From contig JH720310.1 in the NCBI GenBank assembly GCA_000231825.2, forward strand, positions 612,813 to 676,812: a DNA stretch of 64,000 nt. Direction: 5' to 3'. This document shows, in pieces, positions 50,595 through 63,584 of this stretch (positions are counted from its first letter, which is position 1; each line of letters starts with the position of its first letter). The position numbers and the translations under genes are program-made. This DNA comes from Tetrahymena elliotti 4EA (lineage: Eukaryota > Ciliophora > Oligohymenophorea > Hymenostomatida > Tetrahymenidae). The notes beneath the pieces are model-generated. The model did no database searches and was not told the origin of the DNA. It was given only the letters and a program-made list of their open reading frames with translations.

Positions 50595-52539
50595 ATAAAT
50601 ACTTGATATAATAAATTATTATTTTTTTAAATTCTAATCACAAAATTTATTCTAATTTCTTTTCTATCAATTATGATGATAACTTTATTAAAACTTAAAT
50701 TTTCTTCAATATTTTTGGATTGATTTGCAAAAGATTGAATTATTATTATTGAATTGTTTTTTATAATTGATATTTACTTTGATAAAATATAGATAGATGA
50801 CAGTCACAACCTATAAATTTTTTAGTGCTCTTACTCTTTAATTTAGTGTGGATTTGATGGGAAGTAAAAAATTTGTTTTGTATTTCTTTTAAAAAGATTA
50901 CAAATCAGTGATAACTACCAATCGTTCAAAGCGCAAAAATATCAGCGAATTTATTTGCTTTTTAATTTGTGATCGTAAAATTTCAATTCAACAAAAAAAT
51001 ATCAGTATATTTTGAAAGGTTTAGAAATTGAAATCTTACTTTTACTTTTTTAAAAAAATAAAATTAATCAAGAAAAAATTTTAGAAATTTAATATTTATT
51101 TGATAATTTGAATGAATCTCCATCATTTTAAAAATAATAATTTTTTTTGATAAAATATAAAACTTAGCGCAATACGAGTATATGAATCTATTTAAAGGAG
51201 GAAAGCAATTAAAAAATGTAAATTAATATAATTTTTTGATTATTCTACTTAATGTTAAATAAATTTAAAATAAAAAGGATGACAATAAGTATCTTTATAT
51301 AATAAATACATGCTTTATATTCTTGATTGGGTTAATATTGCAAAAATTGCAAAAGAAATAAATGGCTTGAGTTGAGTTTCAATTTATTTGTTTTACAAGT
51401 ATTTCTCTCTTGATATCATTAATATTTCTAAATCTAAAAATATTCTAAATAACAAATAAGACGAAAATAATATATAATTCTATGGGTGCTAATTCATTCA
51501 TAATAACTTATCTTGTAATAATTTTATTCTAAAAGTTTGCTAGCAATTATCCTTATAATTACCAGTAAAGAAGAATAAGTAATCATCAAATTTATAAAGA
51601 GAAATTAACATAAGGAATACATGCTTAATAAAAAATATATTTACTATAGAATATCTTGATTAAATACATGCAATACATACTTAATTAATAATATATTTAT
51701 TTACTTTTATATATCTATTTTTACTAACTTTATTTTAGTAATAGTTATTCGCTTTCTAAAATCAATCAAACTTAAAATAGATTTTCTATTAAATTTCTAA
51801 TAGATTTATATTAAGAGCATTTGCATTTATTGATTTCCATAAAGTAATAATTTTTTTTTTTTGATTTGCTAGAAATAGAAATTATTTAAGATTAACATTT
51901 GATCACAAAAAAAATTGTGAGAAAATTTAAATTTGGTTGATATTGAAAACCACAAAACAATTTCTTATTTAGTGAGTTGAATTATTTTAGAAATGATATG
52001 ATGAAAAAAGAAAAAAATTTATTAATATTGATTAACTATTTAACCAAAACAATTTCCTTATTGATTGGGGAGTGAATTTGAAATATATGTTAAATTAGTT
52101 CAATCAATGATAATTATATATTATGTAGTGCTTGAGGTTAAGCAAGTAAAGAAATAATGATTAACTTAAATAAGTAAATCTGCTCTAAAGTCAAGCTTTA
52201 TTAAGCAAGCAAGTAAGTCAAGCAGTAAATTTCTTTTTAGAAAGAAAGAAAAATTTGTTTTGTAAGTAAAATAGATAAAACATGCATAACTTAGAAAGAA
52301 GATTTCTGGAAAAATGTGATCTTTTATGGATCAGTTCTTTTGTAGGACTATGAAGCCAATAAAACCTAAAGATTTTCCTAATAAGAAATCTATAAATTTG
52401 ATTAAAATTTACTCATTTTTTATCAAAAAGTAATTTAATATATTATTCAAAGAGGAGCTAGATAATTGAGCCTTTTGATATAATAATTTAATATTAAATA
52501 GATCAAAAAAGTAAATCAAACAAGCAAGCAAAGTTTTAA
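50595..52539. other. Intergenic region, about 1.9 kb
   Basis: No exon supported on either strand. Contains short AAGC/AAGT runs near 52150-52220 and 52520. It should include the promoter of the flavokinase gene. Confidence 0.5.
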
Positions 52540-54105
52540 ATGGGCTCGTGCCAACAAAAAATGAAAAACGTATACATCAACTTCAATTTAGTCTTCGACT
52601 ACAACTCTTTATTGTTCTGCGCATTGCGTTCTTATCTTTTACCCAAGGGATTCAATATTTAAAATAGCACTAGAAGTCTTTACGAGCTTAAGCTACCTTC
52701 ATAAGCCTACTAAGCTATTCCTAAAGATTCAATTAATGATTAGTGTAATGAAGCGGATTTCCTTGCCTTGCTCAAGGAAAACTTCAAGGCAATTAAACCC
52801 ATTGTAGGTGCAATCGACACAAGTACATTATTTATCTATTCCCTCCCTTCCTATCATTTATATTTTGGTTTTTTTAATGCTAACTCTTTTTTTTGATATT
52901 TTTAGTATAGTATCTCAACGACAACGGCTATGATGTAGTTATTTACACCAACCTTCCAAAAGAATACTTCCAAAATATCACAGATCCTCATTAAAGTACT
53001 TGAATAGTTTTAATATAATGTTTAGGTGTATAAAATAAAGCTAATTTTAAATAAAAATAGAATGGTTTGCACAAAATAAATTGAGTTATTATGAAGAATT
53101 AAAGTAAATATGGGATGAATCTAATTTTATTATTGATGGAGATAGATAGTTATTATAGCATTTTAGTGATCTTAACAAGCATTTAGAAATAAAGAAGACT
53201 CTTGTCTACATTAAAAACTAATAGTTCCATATTAAAGATAAAAAGTTTGAAGTAGAGGGATGCCACAATTATCTTAAATGGGAAGATATTAAGTGGTAAG
53301 AACTAGTAAAAGAGCATATTTTGAAAGAAGAAATTTCTTTCCCTGCTCCTGAATATTTCTTGAAATTAAAAGAAGCTCCTACTAGTAAAGCTGTTCTAGG
53401 ATTCACTGAAAATGTTAAGCTTCAATAAAAAGTTGTTTGTGAAAGCAAGGTCATCCATGGACATGGTAATATAAAACAACAATTCTTTAGATAAATATTT
53501 CTTCATATAGTGGCAATTTTCATTCAATTTAGCAAGATAAAAAAAATATTTAAGCAAATGATTGGCTAATTAAATTAAAAAATATTGTAAAGTACATAAA
53601 TAAAAATTATTATTATGTTAAAATTTAGGCAAAGCAGCCAAAGAATTGGGTATTCCAACAGCTAATCTTGAAGTAACTAAAGAAATAGAATAAAAAATAA
53701 ACCATTTACTGACAGGAGTTTATGCTGGCGTTGCATATCTAAACAATTAATAATATCAAGCACTCTTTTTCATAGGATCTAGTTAATATTTCGAAGATTC
53801 TAAAAAGCAACTTGTAAATTATTAGAATATAGATTTTTCTAGCATTTTATTTCAATTTTAATGTAAATTATTTGTAAAGGAATGTTATGTATATCACGAT
53901 TTCGACAAAGATTTTTATGACTAGAGTATTAAAGTAGAAATCACGCATTTTACAAGACCTGAAGCCGATTTTAAGGAGTTTGGTAATAATTATCATTAAA
54001 TCATTCTCTCAATTTTTATTAATTTTAAAAATAAACAAACAAATAGATCATCTAATTAAAGTTATTCACTGCGACCATGCTCAAGGAAAATTAATTTAAG
54101 AATGA
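52540..54105 (+). CDS. HAD-like domain fused to riboflavin kinase
   Basis: Five exons (52540-52822, 52906-52995, 53061-53465, 53629-53982, 54047-54105), all phase-1 junctions, give 396 aa. The C-terminal part (about 250-396) is flavokinase: VIHGHGKAAKELGIPTANL holds the ATP/FMN-binding GxG-and-PTAN signature, followed by GVYAGVAYLN, FFIGSSQYFED, the VYHDFDKDFY segment with its acidic residue, and FTRPEADFKEF. It phosphorylates riboflavin to FMN in the cytosol. Residues 9-230 look like a HAD-type domain (NVYINFNLVFDYNSLL; YDVVIYTNLP as motif II), as in plant FMN/FHy fusions. Motif I lacks the DxDx(T/V) aspartate pair, so phosphatase activity is doubtful. A single-function kinase with a vestigial HAD scaffold is the likely reading. 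Confidence 0.92.
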
Positions 54106-55668
54106 AAACATTAACAACTAAATTTCAATTTGTATATTATATTTTAATGTCACTGTTTTATAATTTCATTTGAAAATAAAAAGTAATTTACCCTCTACTC
54201 ACCATTTCTCATCTCATCTTTAACTATCATCAAAAACAAACATATATTTCTAATAGTTTTAAGATAAATTAAAACGTCATAAGTTATTTTTTCAATTAAT
54301 ATTTTTAGATTTAAGTTGATTTTCTATTATAAATTTTAAAATCAAATGAGAAATATTAAGTTATTTTTCTAGTTATTTTAAATTCTTCTTCAGAATATCT
54401 TTTCTTCTAAAATATAAACTAAAATCTAGAAAATTATAGAATATATTTAATATTTCTTTTTCTAAATCAAAAATCAAAAGAGTAGATAAATTTTTTCTGG
54501 TATTTTATATTAAGTAATTGAAGTCGATAAACAAACTTTTTTAAGAGCATTCAAGTTATTCTTTATCAGCATCAAAAAAGGTTTTCTTAATTAATACTTT
54601 AATTATTTTCTCATAAAAACCTCATAAATTAAAATTATTTCATTATTATCTGTATGATAAAATTTATCTCATTTTTTCATGAAAATTTAGCTAAAATTTA
54701 ATCATTAAATCATATAACAATTTAATAAAATGAATTAATATTTTTAATTTTAATTTTTGTCTTTTTCTAATTCTCTACTTTCTAGTTTTCTCATAAATCC
54801 AAAATATTTTAATTTTTATTACTTATGAGCTTTATTTGTTCAAGTGAATTCCTAAAATATCATAATTGCTATTAGATTCTACTATAATTACTTGAATTCT
54901 TCAGGACATCTTTCATACATTTTGATAACTAATAAACATTGTTAATAGTGTTTTAATATGTCTATTACAGAATGAATATAATTTAATTTTTAAGCTGAGA
55001 AGTAAATCTAAACTATTTAAAATGTAAAATTGAGTGAGACATTTGATCAGATAGTATAATATAGAATTTCGAGTATTTTAAATTCCATTTTTACCCTCTC
55101 CCCCTCCCCGGTCTATATATTATAAAATGAAACAAATATTTAGAAACTAGTATTATTTTCATAAAAGTATTAAGAAAATGAACAAATCCTTTTTTCTTTA
55201 TTTAATTTTAGTTCAATTAAGATTTATAAATAAAGTTTGAAGTTACAAAGCAAATATTAATAAAAATTTATTTGAAATGATAATCTGTGATCAATCTAGA
55301 TTTTGATACTTTAACTCTTTTACTAAAAATATTTGATTTTTCTTTAATTATTGTAAATTAGCTTTATTATCAAAATATGAAGAGTAATAATCAGATTAAT
55401 TTAATTTGCTTTATATTTTGCAAAATTCTGTTTGTAAGTGTAAATCTAATTTTTCAGTCAACTATCTCTTAATAGTCTAAATACACTAAACACCCTTTCC
55501 TTCTTTTAATATACCAAAATTCCAAAATGGTCTAAGTTGCCCAAAATACTCTATGACTATTTAAGTAGTTTGGAACATTTTTAATTAAAAAGATTATTCT
55601 CAATATATACTAATATATCAAATAGGCCACATTAATAATAAAAAAATATTTTATCTTCCTTTTTTCAG
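54106..55668. other. Intergenic region, about 1.5 kb
   Basis: No exon firmly supported. A CT/C-rich patch (ACCCTCTCCCCCTCCCCGG, 55093-55111) is unusual for this background. An open + frame beginning near ATG 55550 runs into the next coding-like fragment but has intron-like composition. Confidence 0.45.
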
Positions 55669-56542
55669 AATTGAGTCCCATAAACTCTATTCAGAAAGCA
55701 TAAAATTGTATTTCAGAACCTTCAATATTCAAATTGATAGGTAATAATCAAAATTTCTTATTTTGACTTAATAGATTTAGAAATATTTAGACCAAATAGG
55801 ATGTATTAAATGATGGGAGTGCAGAAGAAGAGTACGCAAAAGAAGGGCGTTAAGTGCATTATGACTATTTAGGGTGTATTAAATAATTTTTCATAATAAG
55901 TATTAATTCATTAATATCCTATTAAATATCTAAACAAATTTTAGAGATAGCCTTTTAATTGTGTTGAAAACCCTTTTTGAAAATTATGTCCTTAAAGCCT
56001 ATCTATGCTGTCAATAAAGTCTTTAAGGGTATTTTTTAAGGCTTTTTATTCATTCATCAATTTAATATATATTTTTTGATAAGGTAAGATCTATTTTGTG
56101 GTTTAATTAATCTGATAAAGGAAACCACCTGAATTGTAAGATTATTTTCTGCTTAAAGGCAAGGCTAATGTAATAACATTAAGTTTTTGAAGGTATGATT
56201 AGATGATAATTTATTTGGTTAGTACTTACTCATTGATAATTAATTGGAAAATTAAGGCAACATTTAAATTTCTTTTGATTTTGATAAACTTCAATATTAT
56301 TATTTCTACTCATTTTATCATTGAAAAGACATGATCAGATATCTGCAGATATAATTATGGTTAGAAATCAAAATTTTAATTAAAAGAAGTGTGTACATAA
56401 TCTATGGTTGAAACATTTGTATTACTTCTCTTAAAAGTTGGAGTATGTTAAAGGTTAAAATTATACAGTTAAGGTAAAGGGTCAGTTTGTTCATTGTAAT
56501 CCCTACAGAAAATAAATTCATGGTGATCGATTAAACTGAATT
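55669..56542 (+). pseudogene. Unresolved coding fragments, broken gene or unsolved exon set
   Basis: Several plus-strand segments have clear coding character. 55669-55749 reads ESHKLYSESIKLYFRTFN. 55790-55872 reads DVLNDGSAEEEYAKEGRQV. About 55944-56030 carries either GDSLLIVLKTLFEN or MSLKPIYAVNKVFKG. About 56116-56190 reads NHLNCKIIFCLKARL. About 56253-56320 reads ISFDFDKLQYYYFYSFYH. 56334-56542 reads RNQNFNQKKCVHNLWLKHL...GQFVHCNPYRKQIHGDRLN and ends at TGA. I could not link them with consistent phase, and one junction runs into a TGA at 56322. Either it is a decaying gene or I have missed small introns. No family was recognised. Confidence 0.45.
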
Positions 56543-56892
56543 ATTAAGTTTTGAATCCAATTAAAGAGTGTGTTTCTTTGTTTTTACCAAATTGAAATTT
56601 TTTAGCATATTTTCGAGAAGAAAGATATTAAAAATAATAAATATTTTATTCAAATAAATTCTAAAATTAAGTTTTGTTTAGAAATATTTGTTAAAGAATT
56701 TTAAAAAAATTATTGATTTTTATTTTAATATTATGGTAGTTTATTCAAATAAATTTCGTTTTATATTTTACAACTTAAATACTATTAATTGATCTATCTA
56801 TAAGAAGACGAGCTTTTAAGGTATGAACCATTTTTAATTATCTTACATTTTTTTCAAATAAGAAAATATATTTTTTTAAATTATTTAATGTT

Positions 56893-57210
56893 TCCAAAAA
56901 TATTGTTATATTTTATTAATATCTTAAATATATATATAATATTATTAAATATTTTTGTATACTACCCAAAAAAGTTTTATTTTACTATTACCTAAATCAC
57001 AATCTTTTCAATTTTGTTCAGAAACGTTAATCAAATTTTTCATATTAACTATATAACAAATTTATTCAGATATAAATACATTTTTATTTTTATCTATTTA
57101 AAGTTACTCAGCTCTAATTTAAGTTCTTACTTAAATCTTCGTATAAACTGCGTAAAATTATTAATGTTTCTTCAAAATAATTGAATCTCTAAATTCTGAT
57201 TTCTAATTTT
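56893..57210 (+). repeat. Left arm of divergent inverted repeat
   Basis: It matches the reverse complement of about 63640-64000 in order. Shared segments include AATATTGTTATATTTTATTA, TGTATACTACCCAAAAAAG, TTAATCAAATTTTTCAT, ATTTTTATCTATTTAAAG and CTACTCAGCTCTAATTTAAG. Its inner end abuts the first recognisable copy of the LRR array. Confidence 0.8.
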
Positions 57211-57212
57211 GT

Positions 57213-60200
57213 TAGCATTTTGGAAAATAAATAAGATTTTAATTTACTTGGTATTGATTGTTTCTTATTTAATTTAAATTTTTATATTTTGTCATTCTTT
57301 TCAATATTTCTTAAATTTATTTATTTTTATTATTTATTCAAAGTTATAAGGATATTGGTGATCTGGGTGCATAAAAATTTGCACCTAAGTTAGCAAAATG
57401 CTCTAATGTCTAAACTTTAACTCTTTATCTTGAGTAAAAATAGTCTTTCAATATTAATTATGCATTGTATATTGAATAAATAAATAAGATTTTAATCTAA
57501 AAGTGACAAACTGACTATTTAAATTGGTTTACTTGATATAAGCTTGGCTAACTCTTCCATTAATTTTATTTGTTGTTTTCTTATTAAATTCAAATTTTAA
57601 TGTTTTTCTCATTCTTTTCTGTATTTCTTTATTTGGTATTTATTTTTATAATTGTTTATAATTGTTTAAAAGAGGGAACAATATTGGTGAAATAGGTGCA
57701 TAAAAATTAGGCAGCGAGTTAGCAAAATGCTCTAATCTCTAAACAATGAATATTGACCTTACGTAAAAATAGTGTTTCAATATTAATTATGCATTAAATA
57801 ACGAATAAATCAGATTTTAATTTACAAGTAACTAACTGACTAATTTAGGTGCGCTGACTTGGTATTAGCTTGACTTACTCATTTATTCATTAATTTTGTT
57901 TTTTGTTTTATTATTTAATTCATATTTTTATGTTTTTCTCATTCTATTCTATTTTTTTATTCAATAATTATTTTTATAATTTTTTCAAAGTTATAACAAT
58001 ATAGGTGAAATGGGTGTATAAAAATTAGGATGCGAATCAGTAAAATGCTCTAATCTCTAAGCTTTGAATATTTACCTTAGGTAAGAATAACGTATCAATA
58101 TTAATTATGCATTTTATAATTGAATGAATGAATGAATCAGACTTTAATTTACAAGTAACTAACTGACTAATTTAGGTTTATTTACTTTATATAAGCTTTA
58201 TTTGCTCATCCACTAATTTTTTATTTGCTATTTTCAAATTTAATTCAAATATTTATGTTTTTCTCATTCTTTTCTCTATTTCTTTATTTAATAATTATTT
58301 TTATCATCTTTTAAAAGGACTACCAAGATTGGTGAAATGGATACATAAAATTAGTATCTGAGTTAGCAAAATGCTCTAATCTCTAAAGTTTGAGTCTTGA
58401 TATTAGGTAAAAATAGTGTTTCAGTATGAATTGTGTATTTTGGAAAATGAATAAATTAAATTTTAATTTACAAGCTACTAACTAACTTTTAAATTAATGT
58501 AATCATTGATTAATTCATTCAAAAATGCACTAATTTAGATTGGTTGTCTTGATATTAGCTTCACTTACTTATCCAAGAATATTTATTTATTTATTGTTTT
58601 CATATTTAATTAAAATTTGTATGTTTTTTTCATTATTTTCAATATTTCACTATTTAATTTTTATTTTTATAATTTTTTAAAAGTTCTAACAATATTGGTG
58701 ATTTTGGTGCATAAAAATTATCATTTGAGTTAGCAAATGTTCTAATCTCTAAATTTTGAGTCTTGTACTTGGTAAAATAGTGTTTTAACATTAATTATGC
58801 ATTAAATATACATAAATCAGACTTTAATTTACAAACTACTAACTCTCTAATTAGGTTGCTTTGCTTGGTTTACTCATCCATTAATTTTTATTTGCTGTTT
58901 TCTTATCTAATTCAAATTTTTATGCTTTTCTTAGACTTTTCAATATTTCTTTACTCAATATTCATTTTTATCATTTTTTAAAAGTTCTAACAAATTTGGT
59001 GAAATGGGTCCATAAAAAATAGTATCTGAGTTAGCAAAATACTCTAATCTCTAAAATTTGAGTCTTGGTCTTGCGTAAAAATAGTGTTTCAATGAATTAA
59101 TAAATCAGGCTTTAATTTACAAGCAACAAACTATTACTCATCCAATAATATTAATTTGTTGTTTTCATTTCTTTTCAATATTTCTTTATTCAATATTTAT
59201 TTTTATAATTTTTTAAAAGCTCTAACAATATTGGTGATATGGGTGTATAAAAATTAGAATGTGAGTTAGCAAAATGCTCTAATCTCTAAACTTTGAATAT
59301 TTTACCTTAGGTAAGAATTATGTTTCAATATTAACTATGCATTTTATCATGAATGAATAAATAAGACTTTAATTTACAAGTAACTAACTGACTAATTTAG
59401 GTTTGTTTACTCATCGACTAATTTTTAATTTTCTATTTTCTTAATTAATTCAAATATTTATGTTTTTCTCATACTTTTCAATATTTCTTTACTCAATATT
59501 AATTTTTATCATTTTTTAAAAGTGAAAACAAGATTGGAGAAATGGGTGCTCAAAAATTAGTATGTGAGTTAGCAAAATGCTCTAATCTCTAAGCTTTGAG
59601 TCTTGATCTTGCGTAAAAATAGTGTTTTAATAATTGTGCTTTTTCGAATTAATAGATAAGAGTTTAATTTACAAGCGAATAATTAACTAATTTAGATTGG
59701 TTTACTTGATCTTTGCTTGGTTTACCCATCCATTAATTTTTATTTGTTGATTTATTATTCAATTCAAATTTTTATGTTTTTCTCAATCTTTTCAAATATT
59801 ACTTATTTGATATTTATTTTTTAAAAGAGATAACAATATTAGTGAAATGGGTGCATAATAATTAGGAAGTGAGTTAGCAAAATACTCTAATCTCTAAACT
59901 TTGAATCTTTACTTCTTGTAAAAACAGTTCTTCAATATTAATTATGCTTTTTGGATGAATAAATAAGATTTTAATTTATAAGAGGTTAACTGATTAATAA
60001 GATAGGTTTATTTGATATTTGATTGGCTTACTTGTTCATTAATTTTTATGATATTTAATTCTTGTTTTTATGATTTTCTTATTCTTTTAAATATTTCTTT
60101 ATTCAATATTTATTTCTATCATTTTTTAAAAGCTCTAATAATATTGGTGAAATGGGTGTATAAAAATTAGTATCTGAATTAGCAAAATGCTCTGATCTTT

Positions 60201-60425
60201 GGTAAAAATAGTGCTTCAATATAAATTGTGCATTTTGGAATGAATGAATAAATCAGATTTTAATTTACAAGCAACTAACTGACTAATTTAGGTTGGTTTA
60301 CTTGATATGGGCTTTGTTTACTCATCAACTAATTTTTTATTTGCTGTTTTCTTATTTCATTCAAGTTTTTATATTTTTTCATTTTTTTCTCTTTTTCTTT
60401 ATTCAATAATTATTTTTTAAAAGTT
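57213..60425 (+). pseudogene. Tandem LRR exon-intron array, headless and frameshifted
   Basis: Ten units of 235-366 bp each carry one ~90-nt LRR exon and one intron. Exons are 57344-57433, 57673-57762, 57991-58080, 58318-58406, 58684-58771, 58985-59074, 59220-59310, 59523-59612, 59828-59917 and 60133-60201. The consensus is NNIGEMGAQKLGSELAKCSNLQTLNL, the cysteine-containing LRR type common in ciliates. Most units enter with one base and leave with two, so they would splice in frame. Unit 4 lacks one A, unit 5 lacks one base before CTCTAATC, unit 7 has an extra T, and unit 10 has lost its 3' third. Neither a start nor a final exon is visible. This looks like a relic of a larger LRR gene, although sequence errors could mimic some of the breaks. 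Confidence 0.85.
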
Positions 60426-62312
60426 TTTTATGTTTTATAATATTAATTTTATTTTTTAAAATTGATTTTTTTGGGGGGTAAAATTGATTTTTGATAATAA
60501 ATTCCTTTTTAAAATTGGTTTTAAAAATTTGATAATTTTTATCATATTTTGCTTATTAAAATAATTTGAATAAAATAAATAAGTAGGGTATTTATTATAA
60601 TTTTATTAAGAAGTACTTTGAATGATTTACAAAATTTAAGTGTTTACCTTTTTAATTAAAATTCACATTATTAATAAAAAATTTAAATTCATAATTAATC
60701 AAATATCTAAATGAAGAAAATAGATTTAATAAATTAAATAAAATCCTCTTCTGTATTCTTTTAAAATTTTATTTTCATCCTACTTGAATTAAATTAATTT
60801 ATACAATAAATGAATGTATCTTTTATAAATGTAGAGTACTTTGATAAATCAACATATTAGGCAACCTATTGATAATTTTTTCTAAATAGGAAAATAAAAA
60901 TTAATGTTTAAAATAAAAACCATAGAAATAGGCTAAAACCAAAAATACAATCAGATCACATTAATTTACACCATCAAAAAACTTTAGAGAAAAACTTCAA
61001 ATATTTGAAAGAATCATATTTTACAATTGAAAAAGTATTTTGTATAAGTTGACATCATCAAAAAACTTTTGAGAAGAATTTAAATTATTTTATTTTATTC
61101 ACTCGCGTTTCTTCTTTCGATTCTTTAAATCATCTTGGAATATGGAAATATTTTCTGATTGCACTAATCAATAATAAAATATTAACAAAATGAAAAAAAA
61201 TTTTAATTATAAAACTACATACATGTTAGTTTGATAAGCAACAGCTTCAAAATATTTTATTTGGTTTACAAAGTCTTTCAATGTCAGATGGCTTTAAAGC
61301 CGTCCTTTATTTTTTGTTCTTTTAGATATCTGCCTCCTAAATAACTTAGATACATTTCATTTATTGAAATATTTAAGTCAAGGAATAGAAAATCTTAAAA
61401 TATTAAAAATAAAAACATGATGCAATTTTAAAATAAAATATTAGTTTATCTTTCAGTGAAAGAATACATTTTAAATAAAATATTTTTTATTCAGTAAAAA
61501 TTAGAATAATAATCTATCTAATAAATAAATCATTTTGATGAAAATTTTTATCAATAAAAGAATTAAAATAGTAATATTTTAAAGAAAAAAGGATAGCGAT
61601 TATTATTCCAAGTTTTTTCTTTTTTTGTCAGATAAAAATTTATATTCTACTAAACAGCTTTGGCCATTTTGGCCAATACATTTATTTGTTACTTTTTTAA
61701 TCAAAAAAAGGTAAATGTTTGAAAAATAAATTAATTCTATCTTTATGATGTAAAAAATAAAATACTAAATTAGTTTTATAGAAAATCTCTACTCAAATTT
61801 CAAATATGGATTTGTAAAAATAGGGAAAAACAAATGAATATATGTTACTTAATTGTATTGGATCTTTTGATTGGAAGATAATTACCTAATAAAATTTGGA
61901 TGAGTTTTAAATATAATTTTTTTAGTTTAATTTCAAAGTAGTATTATTAATTTAAAAAAAGAAAATGAGAGATTGAAATTTAACTATTTCAAAAAGAGAG
62001 GAAATTATAATAATTATTTAATTATTATTGTTTTTTAAATATTTTATTTTTTAATAATAGTAAGAATGTAAATAAGCTCATTCATATTTATTGATCTAAT
62101 CAAATAGAAAATATCAGAAATTAGAGTAAAATTAATTGATTAGCATCCCTAATAATTATGAATCAGCTAACTAATCTTAATCAGCAACCTAACAAATTAA
62201 GAAAAATGAATTATTAATTTTTGTGGAAATTTAAATATTAATTCTTTTGGACATTCTAATCTTATAATTAATTAAAAAAATAAATAATATTAATAAATTT
62301 AAGAATAATTAA
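60426..62312. other. Non-coding stretch after the LRR array
   Basis: The LRR repeat similarity stops at the last TTTTAAAAG acceptor (about 60424). Beyond it are poly-A/T-rich DNA, a G-run (GGGGGG near 60472) and a small palindrome, TTGGCCATTTTGGCCAA, at 61660-61676. No gene was seen. Confidence 0.5.
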
Positions 62313-62705
62313 ATGAATAAATTCCTCGCTTTATTGCTCGTTTCTTTGCTTGTTTGCCAAGCCACTGCTTTCTCTTTCCTTTCTGATAGTGGTGAAGATC
62401 ACGGTGAAGATGGTGGTGAATTCTCTGGAAGATGGTATGAATAATTCAACTCTGACAGTGGTGAAATTGCTGACTCAGGTGAATTTGAAGGAACATACTT
62501 CATCGATGACTATGGTGAGCTCCATGTCTCTGCCACTTACTCCAGATACCACTACAAGACTTAAGACTTCGGAGAATATAACTACGAAACTGACAAAATC
62601 TCAGACAGTGGTGAAATCTCTCATATTGCTGTTGGTGGTAATCATCTTTCTAATGAACAAGTTTCTAACTTGATCTTAAAGAGACTCAGAAATAAACAAA
62701 ATTGA
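62313..62705 (+). CDS. Small secreted acidic protein with SDSGE repeats, 130 aa
   Basis: Single exon, ATG 62313 to TGA 62703-62705. It has a signal peptide (MNKFLALLLVSLLVCQATA) with probable cleavage after ATA. The mature protein is Ser/Asp/Gly/Glu-rich, with SDSGE-type repeats (SDSGEDHGED, SDSGEIADSGE, SDSGEISH) around an aromatic core (GTYFIDDYGELHVSATYSRYH). Asp/Glu clusters could bind calcium or be phosphorylated. The C-terminal 25 residues form an amphipathic basic helix (NEQVSNLILKRLRNKQN). Codon use is noticeably less AT-biased than in its surroundings, with many TCT, GGT, GAC and AAC codons, as in highly expressed ciliate genes. Family not recognised. Confidence 0.88.
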
Positions 62706-63584
62706 TTTCTACGTAAAGATTGCTTAAAAGTCTTTACTTGAATGAAAAGATCAATGCCTATATAAAATATAAAATATAAAAATAAAGAAATAAAAAAGTT
62801 GATAAAAAATCTCTTCTATGTTAGAAAAAATTATTTGTCAATTTTTCATGCATTTAAACACACTAATTTTATTTTAACAAAGCTTTGAAATTATCTTCCA
62901 TTTTTAATTGAAAATGATGCAATTAAGAATTCTTTTACTATTTTAAATATGCATAAGAATTATTTTTTTCAGTAAAAAATTCCTGAATAAATGTTAATTA
63001 AAAATATGATTATTTTTTACCTTATCTCATTTTTAATAAATGCTATTTTTTATTTATTCAAACAAAAATATTCTTTTATTTTATTTATCGCATTATAATT
63101 GAATCATTTTATCTTAAAAATTAAACTTATTTTTTACAAATTATTTTTTAATTGCTATCTCATAATAGATTTCTTAAATAAACAAAATTTTACTTTGAAT
63201 AGGTGTAGAAACATTTTTTTTCTATCAAAGTCAATTTCTTTTTCTAAAATAAATGAAAAAATAGGAATGAGAAAGTTTTGTTTATCCCAAATGATCAAAA
63301 ACTATAAGTAGTAAGAGATAGTAAATAGAAGAAGTATAGATTTTGTATCTTATCTGATTACTTTTCTCAAAGATTATCACCAAATAATTTAAAAAACTTG
63401 TGGAAATTAAGTTACGAGACAGAATTAAATTTATAATTTTTTTTAATTTTAAAACTTCAAATTAAATGCTGAAATAAAATGAAATTAAACATTTTAATTA
63501 TTTTATACACAATAAAAACTTAAAGTTTTATTTTTTCTATTATATTTAAGCAATTTTTTACAGTTTCATTCTTATAAACCAAAT
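62706..63584. other. Intergenic AT-rich stretch
   Basis: Downstream of the secreted-protein gene. An open frame at 63099-63311 has a strongly hydrophobic/Lys AT-driven composition and is not supported as a gene. Confidence 0.5.

Noticed and set aside
63099..63311. 70-codon ORF with MNHFILKIKLIFYK
   Set aside because: Composition matches translated AT-rich spacer (Phe/Ile/Lys/Asn), and no signal or domain is visible.
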